A stretch of 64,000 nucleotides of DNA from Baylisascaris procyonis (GCA_037389465.1 JAZARR010000123.1:814501-878500); one strand, 5' to 3'. Positions 1 through 14,300 are shown, numbered from the stretch's first letter. A program made the numbers and translations. Notes: generated from the sequence alone by a model not told the origin.

Positions 1-11
1 ATCATTTCTAG

Positions 12-1324
12 GTGGCATATATAAGTTTTTCGGCTCATACCGATTACCTACAAACGTCGAATTTTGTACGGAGTATGCGTTCACCACATTTGATATTAGT
101 GCACGGTGAAATCAATGAAATGAATCGTCTCAAGGCGGCTATTATTCGTCAATATGAGGACGATGCTGACTTCCATATTGAGGTTTCATTTGTAATTCTT
201 TATGTAAAATATTAGGAAAAGTTTTATGATTTTACTTAAAATTTGTTTATTTTTATTGCTTATGGGATGAAGCAATAAATTTGCAATTGTTCGATGCATT
301 TTCGCCCTTATTGAGCTGTTTATGTTGGCGTATCTGCGCTTATTCGTATCTTTTTCTCCTATGTTAGATGACGGCTTTCTTTTGTAAGGCCTGTGTCTAA
401 AGGGTTTGTATCTTCGGGAAGAACGCTTTCTTGAGAGATGGTGCCTCTCTTTGAAGGATAACAGTGTGCTAGAATCACGAAATTATATCTAGCAAATAGA
501 TGGAAATTGGTGGAGTGGTTGCTGACTTGATTATAAAATTTGAAGAGGCTACTTAATATAGTTTCGAATTTCCCATCATGGTTTTAAATAAGCATGGAAG
601 ATACGCATTATCTTCTTTTTTTTCCTCATTTCTTTCTTAAAGTAAAATGTTTTTGTCTGCTCGCTCTCGCGAAATTGCAGATGCAAATCTGTGCAAAGGT
701 TTCAACCTGGGAACCACTGAAGTCTTATCCGCGAGATTCAGGGGATATAACGCAGCCAGCAAATTGGCATATCGGAACAATTATCCTTGAAATCTTTTGC
801 ATCTGTGTGCTTGTCCTATTTTATGCGGGATCCGTCAACTTCAAGGGGAATTGCAGCTGTTTAAGGATACCGAAAAATTTCCTCAAAAAAGCAAATCTTT
901 TTAGTTTTGGCGAGTTTTTAAAGGAATCCTGATTCCTACCTAAAAAGTAAGGGGTTTTTCCGCATATTTATTATTTATTGGTAACCATAGTACTGTTTGA
1001 TCAGGTGAACGGAGTGAAGAAAGCGCATATTATGACTGCTTCTCCACTTATTTATTCATAACGCAGCTTGAATGTCCTTCTTTCTTATGTACTTAAGTAT
1101 GCACTATCAATATTTGAATGATAATTTCAGGTGCACAACCCACGAAATACTGAGTCGGTTGAATTGCATTTTCGAGGAGAGAAAACGGCAAAGGTTATCC
1201 TTATTTATGGTCATTTTTATTGTTCTTTTAATTTGAAATAAACATTGGCTAATGATGGGGATGTAGTGTATAAAAATGATAAAAATTGAGAGTGCTAGAG
1301 GCAGCCTTAATACAGGAACCATAA

Positions 1325-1408
<84 letters not shown>

Positions 1409-2755
1409 TTATGAATTCCCGTATTAGGCTCCAATTTAGCAGTTTACATTGAATTCCGATTGCAATTTAATGGATGTTTTGAAATTTTTTCAGGTGGTCG
1501 GTAAAATGGCAATGAGTGCACCAAAGGATGGTGAAATGCTCAGCGGTGTGCTAGTACGCCGCAACTTCAATTATCATCTCATGAGAGCCGATGATTTAAG
1601 TGGTTTGTTTTTATAGTTGCAGGCTGTACCCTGGATTTTTTTTTTCATTTTTAAATATATTTTGCATATCTTCTCCATTGGGTTTTTCTTGAGAGATTGA
1701 CGATAACTCTTGGAGTAGTTTGAAAGGATGACTTTTTCTAAGTCCGAGCACACTTTAGACGGCGTATTTGAAAGATAAAGTGTAGTATTTAGTGTTGGTC
1801 TTACCTACCTGCCTTTAATATCTCCTGTGTTTAAACAGGTGAAATTAAAAAAATGCGAATCGTATTAGAAAAATTTTTATTTGAATGCTATAATGCAGAG
1901 TTAATGATGATTTATTGGTTGTTGTTGTTGTTGAAAACAGTTTGTCTTGTCAACGAGTTCATGATAGTGCACATCGAGTTATTCCCTCTGAAAAACCGGT
2001 GAACTTGTTATGGAAATGAAGAGCGCCACTCTTTGCAACATTGTTCCAAATTCCTATTCTTTTTCCTTTGCGTTTTCCTGAGATTTTTTACTATCGCATT
2101 ATTCCAGGATGATTTATATTTTTCCCTATTCTTCTATTGCCGACTATCTATTTGCTCCCTGTAAGAGGCTTAAGCGCTTTCAGTTTTTAAGTTGTTATAT
2201 GCCTATTTATTAAATACTTGTCCATTACCATTGTCCGCTTATTCGTTACTTTTGGTAGCATTTCCTTGTGATTCTGATGGATTAGCGGTTAATTTTAATA
2301 CGTCTTCAGCCTATACGGAGCTTTCGAATAGCGTGTTGACACAAAAGGAAAGTATCTACTACAGTGGCACAATGTCGTTGCTTTTGCACAACCTTCAGCA
2401 AGTATCAGGGGATGTCGTTTTGGAGCACATCGACTCAAAGGATCCATCGGAGCCAACCCACCTCATTCGAATGTTTAACGTTAATTTTACTTAGCTTTCT
2501 TTTTTATATAAGATTAGTTGCTTTATTCATGTGTGTGATAATGCTTTGTTTCGAGGCTGACGGAACATGGGTTGTCTTTAGATTTCGTTCTAAAAGTTTC
2601 CTGATCTGAACGAGAGGTTTTATTTCGGAAGCGAAGGGAATTCTTCATTCAGTCCTTTTCCGTTTTTCCTTTAGATAGGCAGTTTCTACGTTATCAGTTC
2701 CGGTTTTTGGGACGATATGCAGTTCTTCGAGCCATGAAAAGTCATCTTTGCGGCA

Positions 2756-2805
<50 letters not shown>

Positions 2806-3845
2806 TTATATTTATATTTATATTTATATTTATATTTATATTTATATTTATGTTAATATAATTTGGCATTTGTTTAGTATGTTGATGGAAATATATTTAA
2901 GGATAGTGTTCGAGTGAACGTTTACTTTGCGCAACACGTCGCCATAATTGAATGGACATCGAATCCAGTGAATGACATGTTCGCTGACGCAACCCTTGCA
3001 GCCATCTTGCATGCACACACAAATCCTATACCCGACAAACGTAAGCTTTGTCTCATTTGTTTCATTTCTTTTGATCACTTCCATTCAGACATATTTGTGA
3101 AATCCGTTGTGAAATGAATATTTTCGATTAGTGGAGCAATATTTGCATCGTTGATCTTTGGTGTATTTTGCTCTGTATCTCTCCGTTGTTTCATCTTTTC
3201 AGTTGTTATTTTTTGGTAGTTCAAATTAAATTTATCCGCTCAGAGAAATCTCTAGGTATATAACTGCAGTAATTTTCCATTGTGTCTTCCTCCAAAAAAT
3301 GATAGTTGTTGGAGGGGATTTCTTGAATGGCAAAATAGTGTCAAAGCATACCTCTTGCCCGATATTTCAACGTTGCAACGCTGTCTTAATTAATTTTCAT
3401 ACATTCGTTTCTTTTTTATTTAAATGCTTAGCAAACCTAAAAGATCGGCTAATTGTTCATTGCTTTTGGTAGGAATCTGTAAAGGAGCTTGAAGAAGTGT
3501 TGACATGCGGTCACTGCAATGAATGAATTGTGTTGCTTATTGCTCTTTCCTGTCTAACTGTTGATTGTGATCACAGATTTGGGCAAATGGGATGAAAAGT
3601 CAGAACCAGCAGAGTGCATTCGAAAGACACTTATCGAGGTATGTGGTGACGATGCCATCGTCGACGTATTCGGTCAGTCAATTCATCTCGAGGTTGATGG
3701 CAAAAGTGCTCGTATCGATTTAGATACGATGCAGATCACCTGTTCCGATCAGCTACTTCATCATCTCATCTCGTCGGTGTGTCAAAAAATGATGTATGCG
3801 CTAACTCCTGTCTGCGGTGCTACACCATCCAAGCAAACTATTTAG
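12..3845 (+). CDS. CPSF3: CPSF3 / CPSF73, pre-mRNA 3'-end processing endonuclease (3' part of gene)
   Basis: Six exons are read as 12-182, 1131-1193, 1494-1602, 2310-2479, 2878-3040 and 3577-3845, with GT/AG borders and agreeing phases. Together they give 314 residues and a TAG stop. The first exon carries ISFSAHTDY and, 22 residues on, LVHGE. These fit metallo-beta-lactamase/beta-CASP motifs B and C, the zinc-ligand histidines equivalent to human H396 and H418. The rest follows the CPSF73 C-terminal domain: [40 protein letters not shown], and [14 protein letters not shown] near the end. CPSF73 is the nuclease that cuts pre-mRNA before polyadenylation, working in the nucleus within the CPSF complex. 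The N-terminal catalytic half lies beyond the left edge. The final MYALTP matches the end of the human protein, so the C-terminus looks complete. No AATAAA was seen in the 500 bases after the stop. Confidence 0.95.
1303..1430. repeat. Intronic TA microsatellite framed by an imperfect inverted repeat
   Basis: An uninterrupted TA run (about 1329-1404) lies in the second visible CPSF3 intron. The sequence at 1303-1330 matches the reverse complement of 1403-1430 with a few mismatches and a shifted base. The inner 11 bases, CATAAGCTTTA and TAAAGCTTATG, pair perfectly. The whole could fold as a long hairpin or cruciform. Confidence 0.85.
2758..2850. repeat. Compound TA / TTTATA microsatellite in a CPSF3 intron
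   Basis: A TA run of roughly 40 bases passes into about seven TTTATA-type hexamers. The array ends about 27 bases before the exon that starts at 2878, so it sits over the place expected for the branch point and pyrimidine tract of that intron. Confidence 0.9.
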
Positions 3846-6800
3846 CTGAGGTAAATAACCTATGAGTTTTTGGGAAATATAATACCTTTAGGCTATGCTG
3901 TAACTTATCGTATTTTACTTGCCTCTTTGGTAATTTATAACCGTGGCAGAGGTTCTTCAGTGGTCATGAAAAACATCCCTATCGGACTGAGGTGTTTGAC
4001 CTTGCATTTTGATATTGTTCATCCTGCTTCGATGATATTAGCATCATGCTCATAATCTGTTTTTAGGCCATAAGAGGGAATGAGGATAGGCTTAGATAAG
4101 TTGGGGCGAAAATTTTTGCTTTTCGAAACGTGGCTAAAGGGGTTGGTTAGATTTGTATATAGGTGTATATCCTCCATCACCCTACCCCTCTCCCTCTCAG
4201 CTCCTCTCTTCACCTTTCCGAAAAGCGTTGTTGCCGGATGTTATCAATCAAGGTTTGTGGATTATTGCAAGGTTACCAAAAAACAAAGTTGTGAGGTAAA
4301 GATTTTGCCGGTCGAAAATTCCTGAAGATGATGATATTTGAATTGCCTCTTGGGACTGAGTTGCTCGGTTAAGGAAGGCCTCCCAATTTGTACCTTTCCA
4401 GGTAGAATTGCGGTTATCCGCAAAAAACTTCACTTCTTTTCATCATTTGTTTGCCTGTTGATGCGACCCACTTTTTGATAACCTCGAACTCTGTAGCAGT
4501 CTTCTAACAACACTTTCCACCGCTCCTCCCTCCCTATCTCCCTTGTTCCACCACAATCGACTTCAATAATTTGAAAGGCTATGAGAAGACTACCCACAGA
4601 ATTTGAGCATTGCAGCATGCATTGCAAAAGGAGGATGAGTGTTGAAGTGTACCCTATTTGCAATGATATTTTTTATTTCCATCATTGAATTGTACGTTCC
4701 GTTTGTTATCGCTAATATCGTTATTTTTATTGTTTTCCTTTTCTTTTTTTCTTTACGTTTTCTTCGTTCTTCAATATTATGTTTGTATTTTGACGCTGTC
4801 AAAGTTTGGAGATTTGTAAAATCCCACATCCTTCCTCGTTCATTGAAGAACTCTTCTGGAGCCCAATTTCCCTTTCTCTTTGTCGTGCTCAGCTTCGTTC
4901 CTTTGATGGAAAACGTATGGATAAGAAAATTACCGATGGGTTTTGCAATGTGTGGAATTTTTTGCATGAAACGTGGTTCCAGTCCTCTAGAGAGTGCTTG
5001 TATGATATGGGGCTTATACGGAATATCTTCGTTCCTTTTTTATGTGCTCAAGAATAATCGTAGTTGGGGACGTGAAACGTAGGAGCGAGGTTTTTCGAGT
5101 TATGGGGGGGGGGGCAAATTTGGCCTTTAAATCGGCATGCCAAACATTTGAATATTTGAGAACTTTATTCATCTTTTGAAAATAGAATTTAACCTCTTTG
5201 TTATTGTTTATGCTGATCTCGTTAATTTATATTTGTATATTGTTTAAAAATTCACGTTATATCAGCGTTATTGTTGTGGTAAGTTTTTTAGTAAAAATTT
5301 TGCTCGTCAGAGATTGTGATTACAAAGATAAATCAAAATTGGCGAAAATATTTTGAAGGCATTCTTGAGGTTGTTCAAAAATGGCCCATAATGGCTCACA
5401 AAGAAGCCAGAACTCTTTCGGCAGCGATCAGTTTTTAAAGTTTATGCATAGAATTTTTTAATTTACTGGTCTTCGAATTGCTAGCGCTTCTAATTTTCAA
5501 GCTTTGTTGACATATTGTCATTTTTTTTGGATTTCAGACACCGTCGTCGTGAAAAAATTCTTTACACATAATCGTTGGAAGTCACTATGGGAATCGTAGC
5601 ATATGGGATGGCCGACACAGGTGTTGAAGATCTTTTAGAAGCTAGGTGGTTGTATAGCACTGTTGTTGCGGGGTGGACTCTCTAAAGTCCATTGAAACAA
5701 CACTGTTGTATTGTGCAAAATATGAGAATTCGTCATGGTTAACACCTGGAACTATCTAGCGGTTGATTGATGAAGGGCACGACAAGAGCTTTGAAGTTTA
5801 TTTCCGGCATAAATGTTTCACGTTTAGTTGCACTTGTTATTACGAAGAAGAAATATTTTCTACTTTCTTATTTGAGTTATGAATATGCGCTATTTCTTAT
5901 TTAAGACGCAATAATTCAACAGATAAAAGTTGATAAGTGGAGTGGAAAAGGATCGATATGATGTGGTCCCATTGTGAAAGAGAAGTCAGGAATAATGCCG
6001 ACCTCATCGTTTTACTGTGGTTATTCATGTATCAATAAGCACCTATAATATCTTTCTTATCGTTATCTTTTTAAGAAGAGATTTCCGACCTTTTTGTATC
6101 TTTTCAAGGAGTTAGACTTCCTGTCTTTTTTCTACAAGTTCATCTAAAGCGGTTGTTTTCATCGTTTTTTTGGGACAGTCTAAGTGCTAGTACGGTTTTT
6201 CAGCTTACATCATTTTGTCGGTGTCTCTCATCAAATACGTTTGTTCGCGTGTCGAATCGCTAATAAATATGGAGAACCAAATAGAAAATTCAGTTTGAAA
6301 TTTCGTACAACCACACTATTTATTGATATTTTTGATTCCAAAATTCTACCAAAATGGTATAGTAAAGAAACCAATTAAATTTATGCTTATCGATGATCGG
6401 TGATTGGTGGAAATTCCAAATTCTATTTAAAAAGAGAAATCAAAAATAACGCCAATATTATTTGAAGAAGATATTTGGGTGTTTCAGTAGACTTCTTTCG
6501 TTTAAAAGAACGTAGTTTTATGAATCAATCTTGCCAATTTCTTTGCCTCTGAGCATTTTATCGATTTTTTTGCAGAAAATATTTACAAAAAGACGAATGG
6601 AATTCTATTCGGATTTATTATTTGTATTGTTATGCGAGCGATTTTTCTCTAAAATGCAAACGAACGAGTAAAAGCAATTTCACAATGAAGGGTTTCAGAT
6701 TGCAAAAATTTTCTTCGAAGTGATTTAATACGTTTAGCCTCGGATCGTATTGCTTGTCGAGGCTCAAATTGCTTAATGGTGACTTCCTTATGAATATACG

Positions 6801-8315
6801 TTGTTCTTTATCGATGCGAACGCCCACTTTTAACGAGGATACATTTAGCTCTTTGTGAGGCAATCCTCATTGTTTATATTTTCTCTTTGAATAGACGTTC
6901 GCACAAAGAACATTTTACAACTAACTGGGCGATTTCTTATGGTATTGAATTGAGACAATCGTTTTATAATAAGCAGAAAGGTGTTTCATCTCTTTCGTAG
7001 GCAGAATTGAACTCTTCAAACGCAAATGTGATACTATTTTAAATAGCCATATGCAAATTGTAGTTCATCGTCATTCCTATTGCTTCAGTTATAGTCATCT
7101 TTCGTCGGTCATTCTTCTATCGCCTTACATAAAGTAATTATCACCATTTTCCTTAAGTGAAAAGATTATCTGGTGTAGTGAATTTGCCTGTTGTTACAGA
7201 AAACCGTTCTTTTTTCGAGGGTTTTGCGATACCTGAGGCGAGGTGTCTTACTCTTATGGTCTGTGTTTTAAAAAGTAAGATGTGTTATGCATATAGGAAG
7301 TTTGATGCAGCCAAGTGATGGCGTCAAGGAAAAAGCATTTCGTCGTTGTCAAATTTGCGATTTCAACCACATCTAAGGATTAAACTCATGCCGGATACGG
7401 AAACTTACCTTCTCTAATTTAATTTCAATGCAGATCTATAAAATTACAGTCCACGATGTAATATAATCTTGAAGTATGAGATGAGGAAGCGCATAGTCCA
7501 TATAAATGCGAGCCTTACGCTTATGATAAAAGGGTTTCGCTTTCAGCTGGCTGGTAGCAGCCTTGAACCTCGTTTGCATATTTCATCGTTTGTTTTTTTA
7601 AATCTCATGTCATAGACATGTAAAATGCTACCTTAAAATCTAAGGTTGCATTGATCCTTTCGTCACGGATGAGAAATGAGCTGTAAAACACTTTTGGACT
7701 TGTCACGATGAGACCAGAAGTTCTAGATCATGCAAAATTTCAAATTTTATACAGTTTCAGATTATGCTCATATTTCGTCGCTTCTATCAATAGTGTAACT
7801 GAGTATAGGCTAAAGCTAGTGCCATTATATTTTATGGGTACCATGTAAACCCATGGAATGATCCAATAGCAATTTCGCAGTTGATCGAGTAGCTTCGAAA
7901 GAATTTTTTGAAAACTTATATCTGTAAAACGATTTTCATAGATTTTATAGCAGGCTAGATTTTCATGTTTGCATTGGTTGCGCCGTGAATAGAAAAACAA
8001 GTCACTTGCAGAAAAAAAATTCTGAAGAAAAAAATTTTGCAGCGAAAAAAGTTTGTAGCGAAGAAAATATTTTTAAAAAAGCTCAAATATATTAAATTAT
8101 GGATGCGTTATTCCACTTCTTTCAATTTGTCGATGTTTTACGAGACTTTTTAATCCGATGATCGAGATGCAAGAACAAATATCATGCCAATTACCGTGCA
8201 ACAATTATGTGTTTATTTTTAAGAGTTGCGCAGTTATTAGTGTTCAAATTTCTATTAATTTTGCTTGATATATGATAGCAATTGGTTTGATTTATGAGGG
8301 ATATTAGAGGATACA
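3846..8315. other. Intergenic region between CPSF3 and the DEG/ENaC gene
   Basis: No gene is recognised here. Between about 4080 and 5085 stops are unusually scarce in several frames: a 147-codon + ORF at 4639-5082, an 83-codon + ORF at 4806-5057 and an antisense ORF at 4590-4967 overlap one another. The 147-codon product is very hydrophobic but resembles no family I know, and T-rich sequence produces such ORFs by chance. An 11-base G run lies at 5104-5114. The remainder is AT-rich with no clear signal; the promoter of the downstream channel gene presumably lies in its right part. Confidence 0.6.
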
Positions 8316-11300
8316 ATGCCTCGACGTCGTAGACATACAGATGATGGCCTTACTGTTTCGACGACCTCATTGGAATCTTTAACACCGACGTTGAATAGAT
8401 TCGCTGAAGATACGTCGATGCTCGGCTTTCGATATTTGCATACCAGATATAAAACTTGGTTCAGGTTGTCATCAATTTCAAGTTTTTTTGCTTTACATTT
8501 CCGTTATGTTTTCAAGTTTTATTTCTCTTATTGATGTATGAACAATAAACAAATAAAAAATCAACTTAATGCCGAATTAATAAACAAGTTACTAAAAAAA
8601 CTAAAAGAATAAAAGAATGAATAAAAAAGCATTTTGATATTTAGCAGTATAACCATTGGTCATTATTTATGCCACTAAAAACTAAAAAGCACAAAAAAAT
8701 ACCGCAAAAATTGATAAACTCTAAAATAATCGACTCATTTCTATTCAATTATATGGACATCAGTGTCGAAATCCATTTCTCATTTTTCTTTCTCATAAGT
8801 CGTATACATGCAACAAAAATTGCTAACTATCTTTCAAAGTCAATCTTCATAATTTAGGCACAGATTAGGAGGCAATTGAATTGCAACGTTGAATTTGTTG
8901 TTTTTTGCAAATCTTATTTCATTCTTCTTTTATTTTGCAATATTTTTACAAATTGCGAGAAAATTTTACAAATAAGTTTTCATATTTCAGGAATTGTATT
9001 GCAAAAGAGCGATTGCAATTATTCTCGTTATTGTTTCGTTATGAAGAGTTTTCTTGGTGTAGTTTCACCTTAAAGATGGCAGATGCGGTGAGAATCCACT
9101 GAACAGTAATGACGTTTCAGGAATTTTGCAGATGCATTTGGGCGCTACTTTTGATCTTTTTTCTTGGTCTTACAATCTATCAGGTGATCGAACGTATCGG
9201 ATATTATTTCATTCGTAATCCACTTATCACTACACGTACCTATTATACACCATCACGAATCGCTTTCCCAACGGTGCTCGTATGCAACAAAATGCAACTC
9301 AAGTTGTTATTACCTTCTCAATAATTGAAAATTACTCCTTCTTTTATATTTTAATTCACATACGAAACATACTTTCTAAGTGTTGCAATACCTATATGGC
9401 GATGCAGATGATCTGTCAGAAATGATTTTTATATAGGTTAGCAGAAAAAAAATTTTTTTCAGAGGAAATTATCAGTGATTCATACAAATGAAAAATTCTT
9501 TGTTGCTTGATATTTCAGCGGCTGTCCAACTTTCGTGAGAAAATTTAAAACTATTTTTTTCTAAATTTATTAGATTATTTCCTCGAAGATTAAGTGCTTA
9601 CTGTTCTCTGAAAATCCCAAGTTTTCATCCGGATATATTCCACTCGAATTTAATTTCAACTCGATATTCTTTTTGTTCATATTTCGCATTTACGTTATAA
9701 TTTGCAAATTTTTCTTTTCAAAAAATTGCTTCATCATGCTCTCTTTTCATTTTCACTTTTCAAAAGTCTCTAGTAATTTCATTTCACATATTGCCAGAAA
9801 AATTCATCATCGAATTCCTCTAAAATTTGAACTTTCTAGAAATTCAATTCGATTACCTTCTCGAATAAAACATAAAAATGAGGAATAAGTGGAAATGCGA
9901 TCACACTTAGGCAAAACTAATCTCGAGATAAACTCAAAAGTGTAGAATTTACTCAAGTTTTTGAAGCTATTCATATCAATGATGATTCCCAGATCGTCAA
10001 AAATTGCTCAAATACGACCCGATTTATTGCGTACGATGTCATTGATGTATGAAGATGATGGATCACCAACACGAAATCAATCGGTTTGGGAGATGATCGA
10101 ATCGTTCGATCGAATTGGTTTATCGAATATCTATCAGAGTGCATATCAAACTGCTGACGATTTCTTTATGAGGTTATCAGCTATTAATTCTATTAATAGT
10201 AATAGATAACCGATTATAGGAAACATCTTGGAATCAAGGAGTGAATGTTTAATTAAATTAAAGCAATCCCGAAAGGATCGGTCATTCTCATTAACGTCGT
10301 TAAAATTTCTTCTCAACGGTAATGATTAATGACAAGTGACTGCCAAGGCTTGACTTGAAACAGATAAGTGCGGTTTTGTATGCCACCTTCATTAAGAACA
10401 ACGAAATCAACCGAACGGATGAACTGTCACTAAGTGTATGAATAAATGCAAATGGAAAATTGTGTATATTAATTAACCTGCGAATATTCGGATTTAGAAT
10501 TGTAGATAAGTTTCCCTACCTCATATTAAACGCTGTTGTCTTTTATATTAAACGCTGTTAGCTTTTTTGTCGATGTGAATTTAAAAAATCTTATTTGTAT
10601 TGTGGAAAGATCAGTGCAACTTGTTTCAATGCTGATCTAGCGTTATGAAGCGCTGAAACCTTCGTTTTTGTATTATCACGATATAGATGCAGCAACTAAA
10701 AAGGCTGAGACAAATTTAGGCCTGACCTAGTAACTTACAGTAATCGGCATTTCTTCAGGTCAAGTTATTAGGTTGCGTACGGTATCTGAAAAACTTTTAA
10801 ACATAGGCTAGCAATTCAATCTCAGTTACATCCCTTGAGCGTAAAATTTCCTGGAAACCTAATACTAGCATCGATCTATACAATAAACTTTGAGGCAGTG
10901 AAAAGAAAATCTTATTTGTGCTTTTTTGCCGAAAAATGGATCGGACGAGACACTGCACGAGATTAACATGACATTAGCACGTGAGGATGTGCTATAGCAA
11001 TTTTTTTTTTCAACTATGCGATCATGCAAATCTTTCAAATGCATGTTTCTATTGAGTTGCTTGCTCATCCATCCAGTAAGCCACTTTAAATAGGCCTTCC
11101 TAGAGAATGAAATAATCGGTTTTCAGCTGCCAATATGGGAAAGGAATTATGTGCATGGATAATGTGCAACCGGTGCTTACTCCGAACGGTGTTTGCTTTG
11201 CGGTAAAGAATAATCTAACAGTGGAAAGACCAGGTAAAAACATTTCCTTTGAAATTTAAGAGATTCCTCTCACTCTTGATAGATAAGACGTTCTCAAATG

Positions 11301-14300
11301 TGCACAAAGGAAATCGGCAAAAATCCCCGCATAAAACGGCAGACGCTGTCACTCAAGATGCGAAATGCTGCAAAAAGTCCACGTCATTTAATGTATCTCC
11401 GCTATATAGCTGTCAATAAGCTTATGCTCTTGGTTTAAGTTATATATTGAAGAGCATGTGACGATAACCCCATATAGAGCATTTTGAGATGCACAGCTCA
11501 TCTATGAATGAACGGCTGTGCAATCAGAGGTGGTGCGCTTCTAATTGAAAAAATTCTGCATTTTTTTTCCCAAATACTATTTACAGCTTCTTTTCAGCGG
11601 TCATCATTAAATCTATCTCATTGGTATTTTGGTTTTTGCATTTCATTCAAACATTCGTTGAAACGGTCGGTCATTTGAACATAGCTGATGTAACAATAAA
11701 CATATCTTAACAATGTCGGTATACATAAGTAATAGTGAGAGTTATCGGGCTAGAGTTAACGGTTCTGCTTATATTACGATAACTAAATTTTCATTAGCAA
11801 AAGATGGAAGAACAATTCGGTGAGTCAGCACAGAAATTCATTAGACACCTTGATCTACAATTCCTCATTTCATATGCAAATTTTAATCCGTAAATTTGCA
11901 TAGATTTCCGCTGAAATATTTAAACTCAAATAAGATAAATCTTTTCTCAAGAAGTGGACTTCTTTTTTTTTTCAACTAACAAATGCGACTCAGTTTAAAA
12001 TTCAATAAAGATTTCAATTAAGGTCCCGAAACTACGCTATCGTTATTGTTGAACTTAGAGGTATATGAAATTATACCGGGTTGGGTTTCTGAGCCGGGAG
12101 TGATGGTTTCGATGTACGACCCTTCGGTACCTCCAAGTGCTTATTTCGGTGAAGGCATGCATCTGGAGCCTGGCAAAGTGGTCACAATCCCAGTCAACGA
12201 TATTAGAAAGGTTTTTTTTTTTTATTATTTCGGCGTTAATTTCAGGGAATGATAATTTCTGTACTCGGTTCAATTTTTGAATCTCAATAATTTCTGAATT
12301 TCAAGTGAGAAAACGCCTTTTATTGCTCACAGTACAAGCTTTTTGCGAAGCCTCCATCGATTTCTTTCAAATATACTGCATTCAATTACATTTAAGATAT
12401 AATATTCGGATGGAGCTTATTACTTCCCATAAAAACTCTTCAATTCTTTTTCAAATTGTAAATCTTTTGGTGAGTTTCTCAAAAAAAAAATCCGCTTTGC
12501 TTTAGAAAAAGTGATAGTCATCTGCAAAATATAATGCAAAGCTTCAATAGTGTAAACGAATAATAATGGCAGTGAAATGGATTATTGCGGTTTTGTCTCT
12601 GATGCGATCTTGCATCACGTTTAAAATCACAGAATTTGTCACTTAGCGAATAAAGAGCAAAGGTTGCTTACTACTTCGAGATATATTTCAGCTGCATAGG
12701 CATTCAAGTGAATGCGGTCGTTTACGTGTTGGCAGTTTCAATCGAAGTGAATATTCACATGTTGGTTGTCAGTGGGATGCTGCATATAGCAATATAGAGC
12801 GATCTTGTGAATGCGTTTCGATGCGGAGCCCTCGTCAACGACGGACAATTTTCAACGAGCATCGTAGCGACGTATGTTAAACCTCTCTTCGAAGAATTGC
12901 CTTATTTGGTTAGGATGGGCAGCGGAGGCAAGTCAGAAGAAGTATAGAACAGGGGATTTAGCACTACAAACACCTGGATCTTTAATATTACGAATAAGAA
13001 GAGAGGAGTATTGCGAGCTTCGAAGCTGTGGTTGCTATTGAAGCGAAGAAGATCAGCACTGCTTGAATCCTAATAATTTTTAAGGCCTAGAACGATTGGA
13101 ATTTTGGCCAGTGTTGGCCATTATGACCATTACGGCCACCAGAATAGTGCCTCCGCTCTAAAGAAATTGTTAATCATCTTGCTTGTAGTTATTTGAAAAT
13201 TTTTTCATCATCTTATAGTTATTCAAGGTGTACTTTGCAGGTTTTAAAAAAAATAAAATATGAAGAACGAGCTGTTCAATTTAAATGATTCATGCAGCAA
13301 GCCTAATTTCCTAACTACTTTAGAAGGAGAATCTGGACGATCTTGAGCAAATGCATGAATCACACAGCGATTCATCATATCCATCTTGTAATCTCAAAGA
13401 GGAATTCACATGTGTCAACAATATACTTGTAAGCTTTTTTTTGGAATTTTTATTCATACTAACATTGTGAGCAATCAGCTTCAAATGCTCACAAAAAAGG
13501 AATCTGAATTTTGCGCTCCATTGAGTGAAAATTTTTTTTGTGTTTATCGGCAACTCTTTTCGTTGTACATATTTCCACATATTTTCTCTATCATTTTTGT
13601 TGCCTATTAACGCGCTTTAATGAGAAAATTTTCTATGTTTTTCTCAACGCTGATTCGAATCCCCTCTACTTTCTGTAGTTTTTCAATTTCTCTTCTCAGT
13701 ACAGTTAAAACGGTTTTACTTACCTCGAAGTGAATCTGCAATATTTGCTAATGTAAAGAGGAGACTATGTCGATTGCTCCGCTGCACCTCTACAGATTGT
13801 CCTCTATGAAGCATGCAGCGATGGCACAGCCTATAACAACTTTTCGAGCCTATTGTAACGGACAACGAAGGTGCCGATCTAAAAAACTATCACAAATGCA
13901 ATGTAACTTAGATATCTGAATTATGAACATGTTCATGAAAGCCGTTGATCAATAAAATGGCAATTATTATATTTTGAAAGCTATAGAAGTTGTATAATTA
14001 AGATGAACTATTATTGTTTTTGCGATAGGCTCAACCATTTGATGAAAAGACATCAACGGAACGTGATCAATGCCCAGAGGATTGTACAGAGGTCTCATTT
14101 ACGACGATCGTCTTTGGTAATCACCTTGATATTAATGAAATCACTACGTTCCTTCCAGGCGATTGGGAAGAAGAAAAAGAGAAACGACTTAACAATTTCC
14201 AGGTATTCTTTTTAAAGACAATAGACTCTTTGTAGCTACAAATGGAAATGGTGAGATACAAAGAGATCAAACATATCTTAATGTTAATGTTCAGTGAGAG

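Noticed and set aside
1249..1434. ORFs of repeated Tyr-Ile over the TA arrays (also 2645-2869, 48459-48680, 54830-55112, 55582-56017)
   Set aside because: They are translations of TA microsatellites, open on both strands by nature, not genes.
8991..9087. Extra in-phase exon in the DEG/ENaC gene between exons 1 and 2
   Set aside because: It joins in frame but needs a 33-base intron and inserts residues before TM1. Using the acceptor at 9131 instead gives YKTWF-R-CIWALLL directly and fits the family better.
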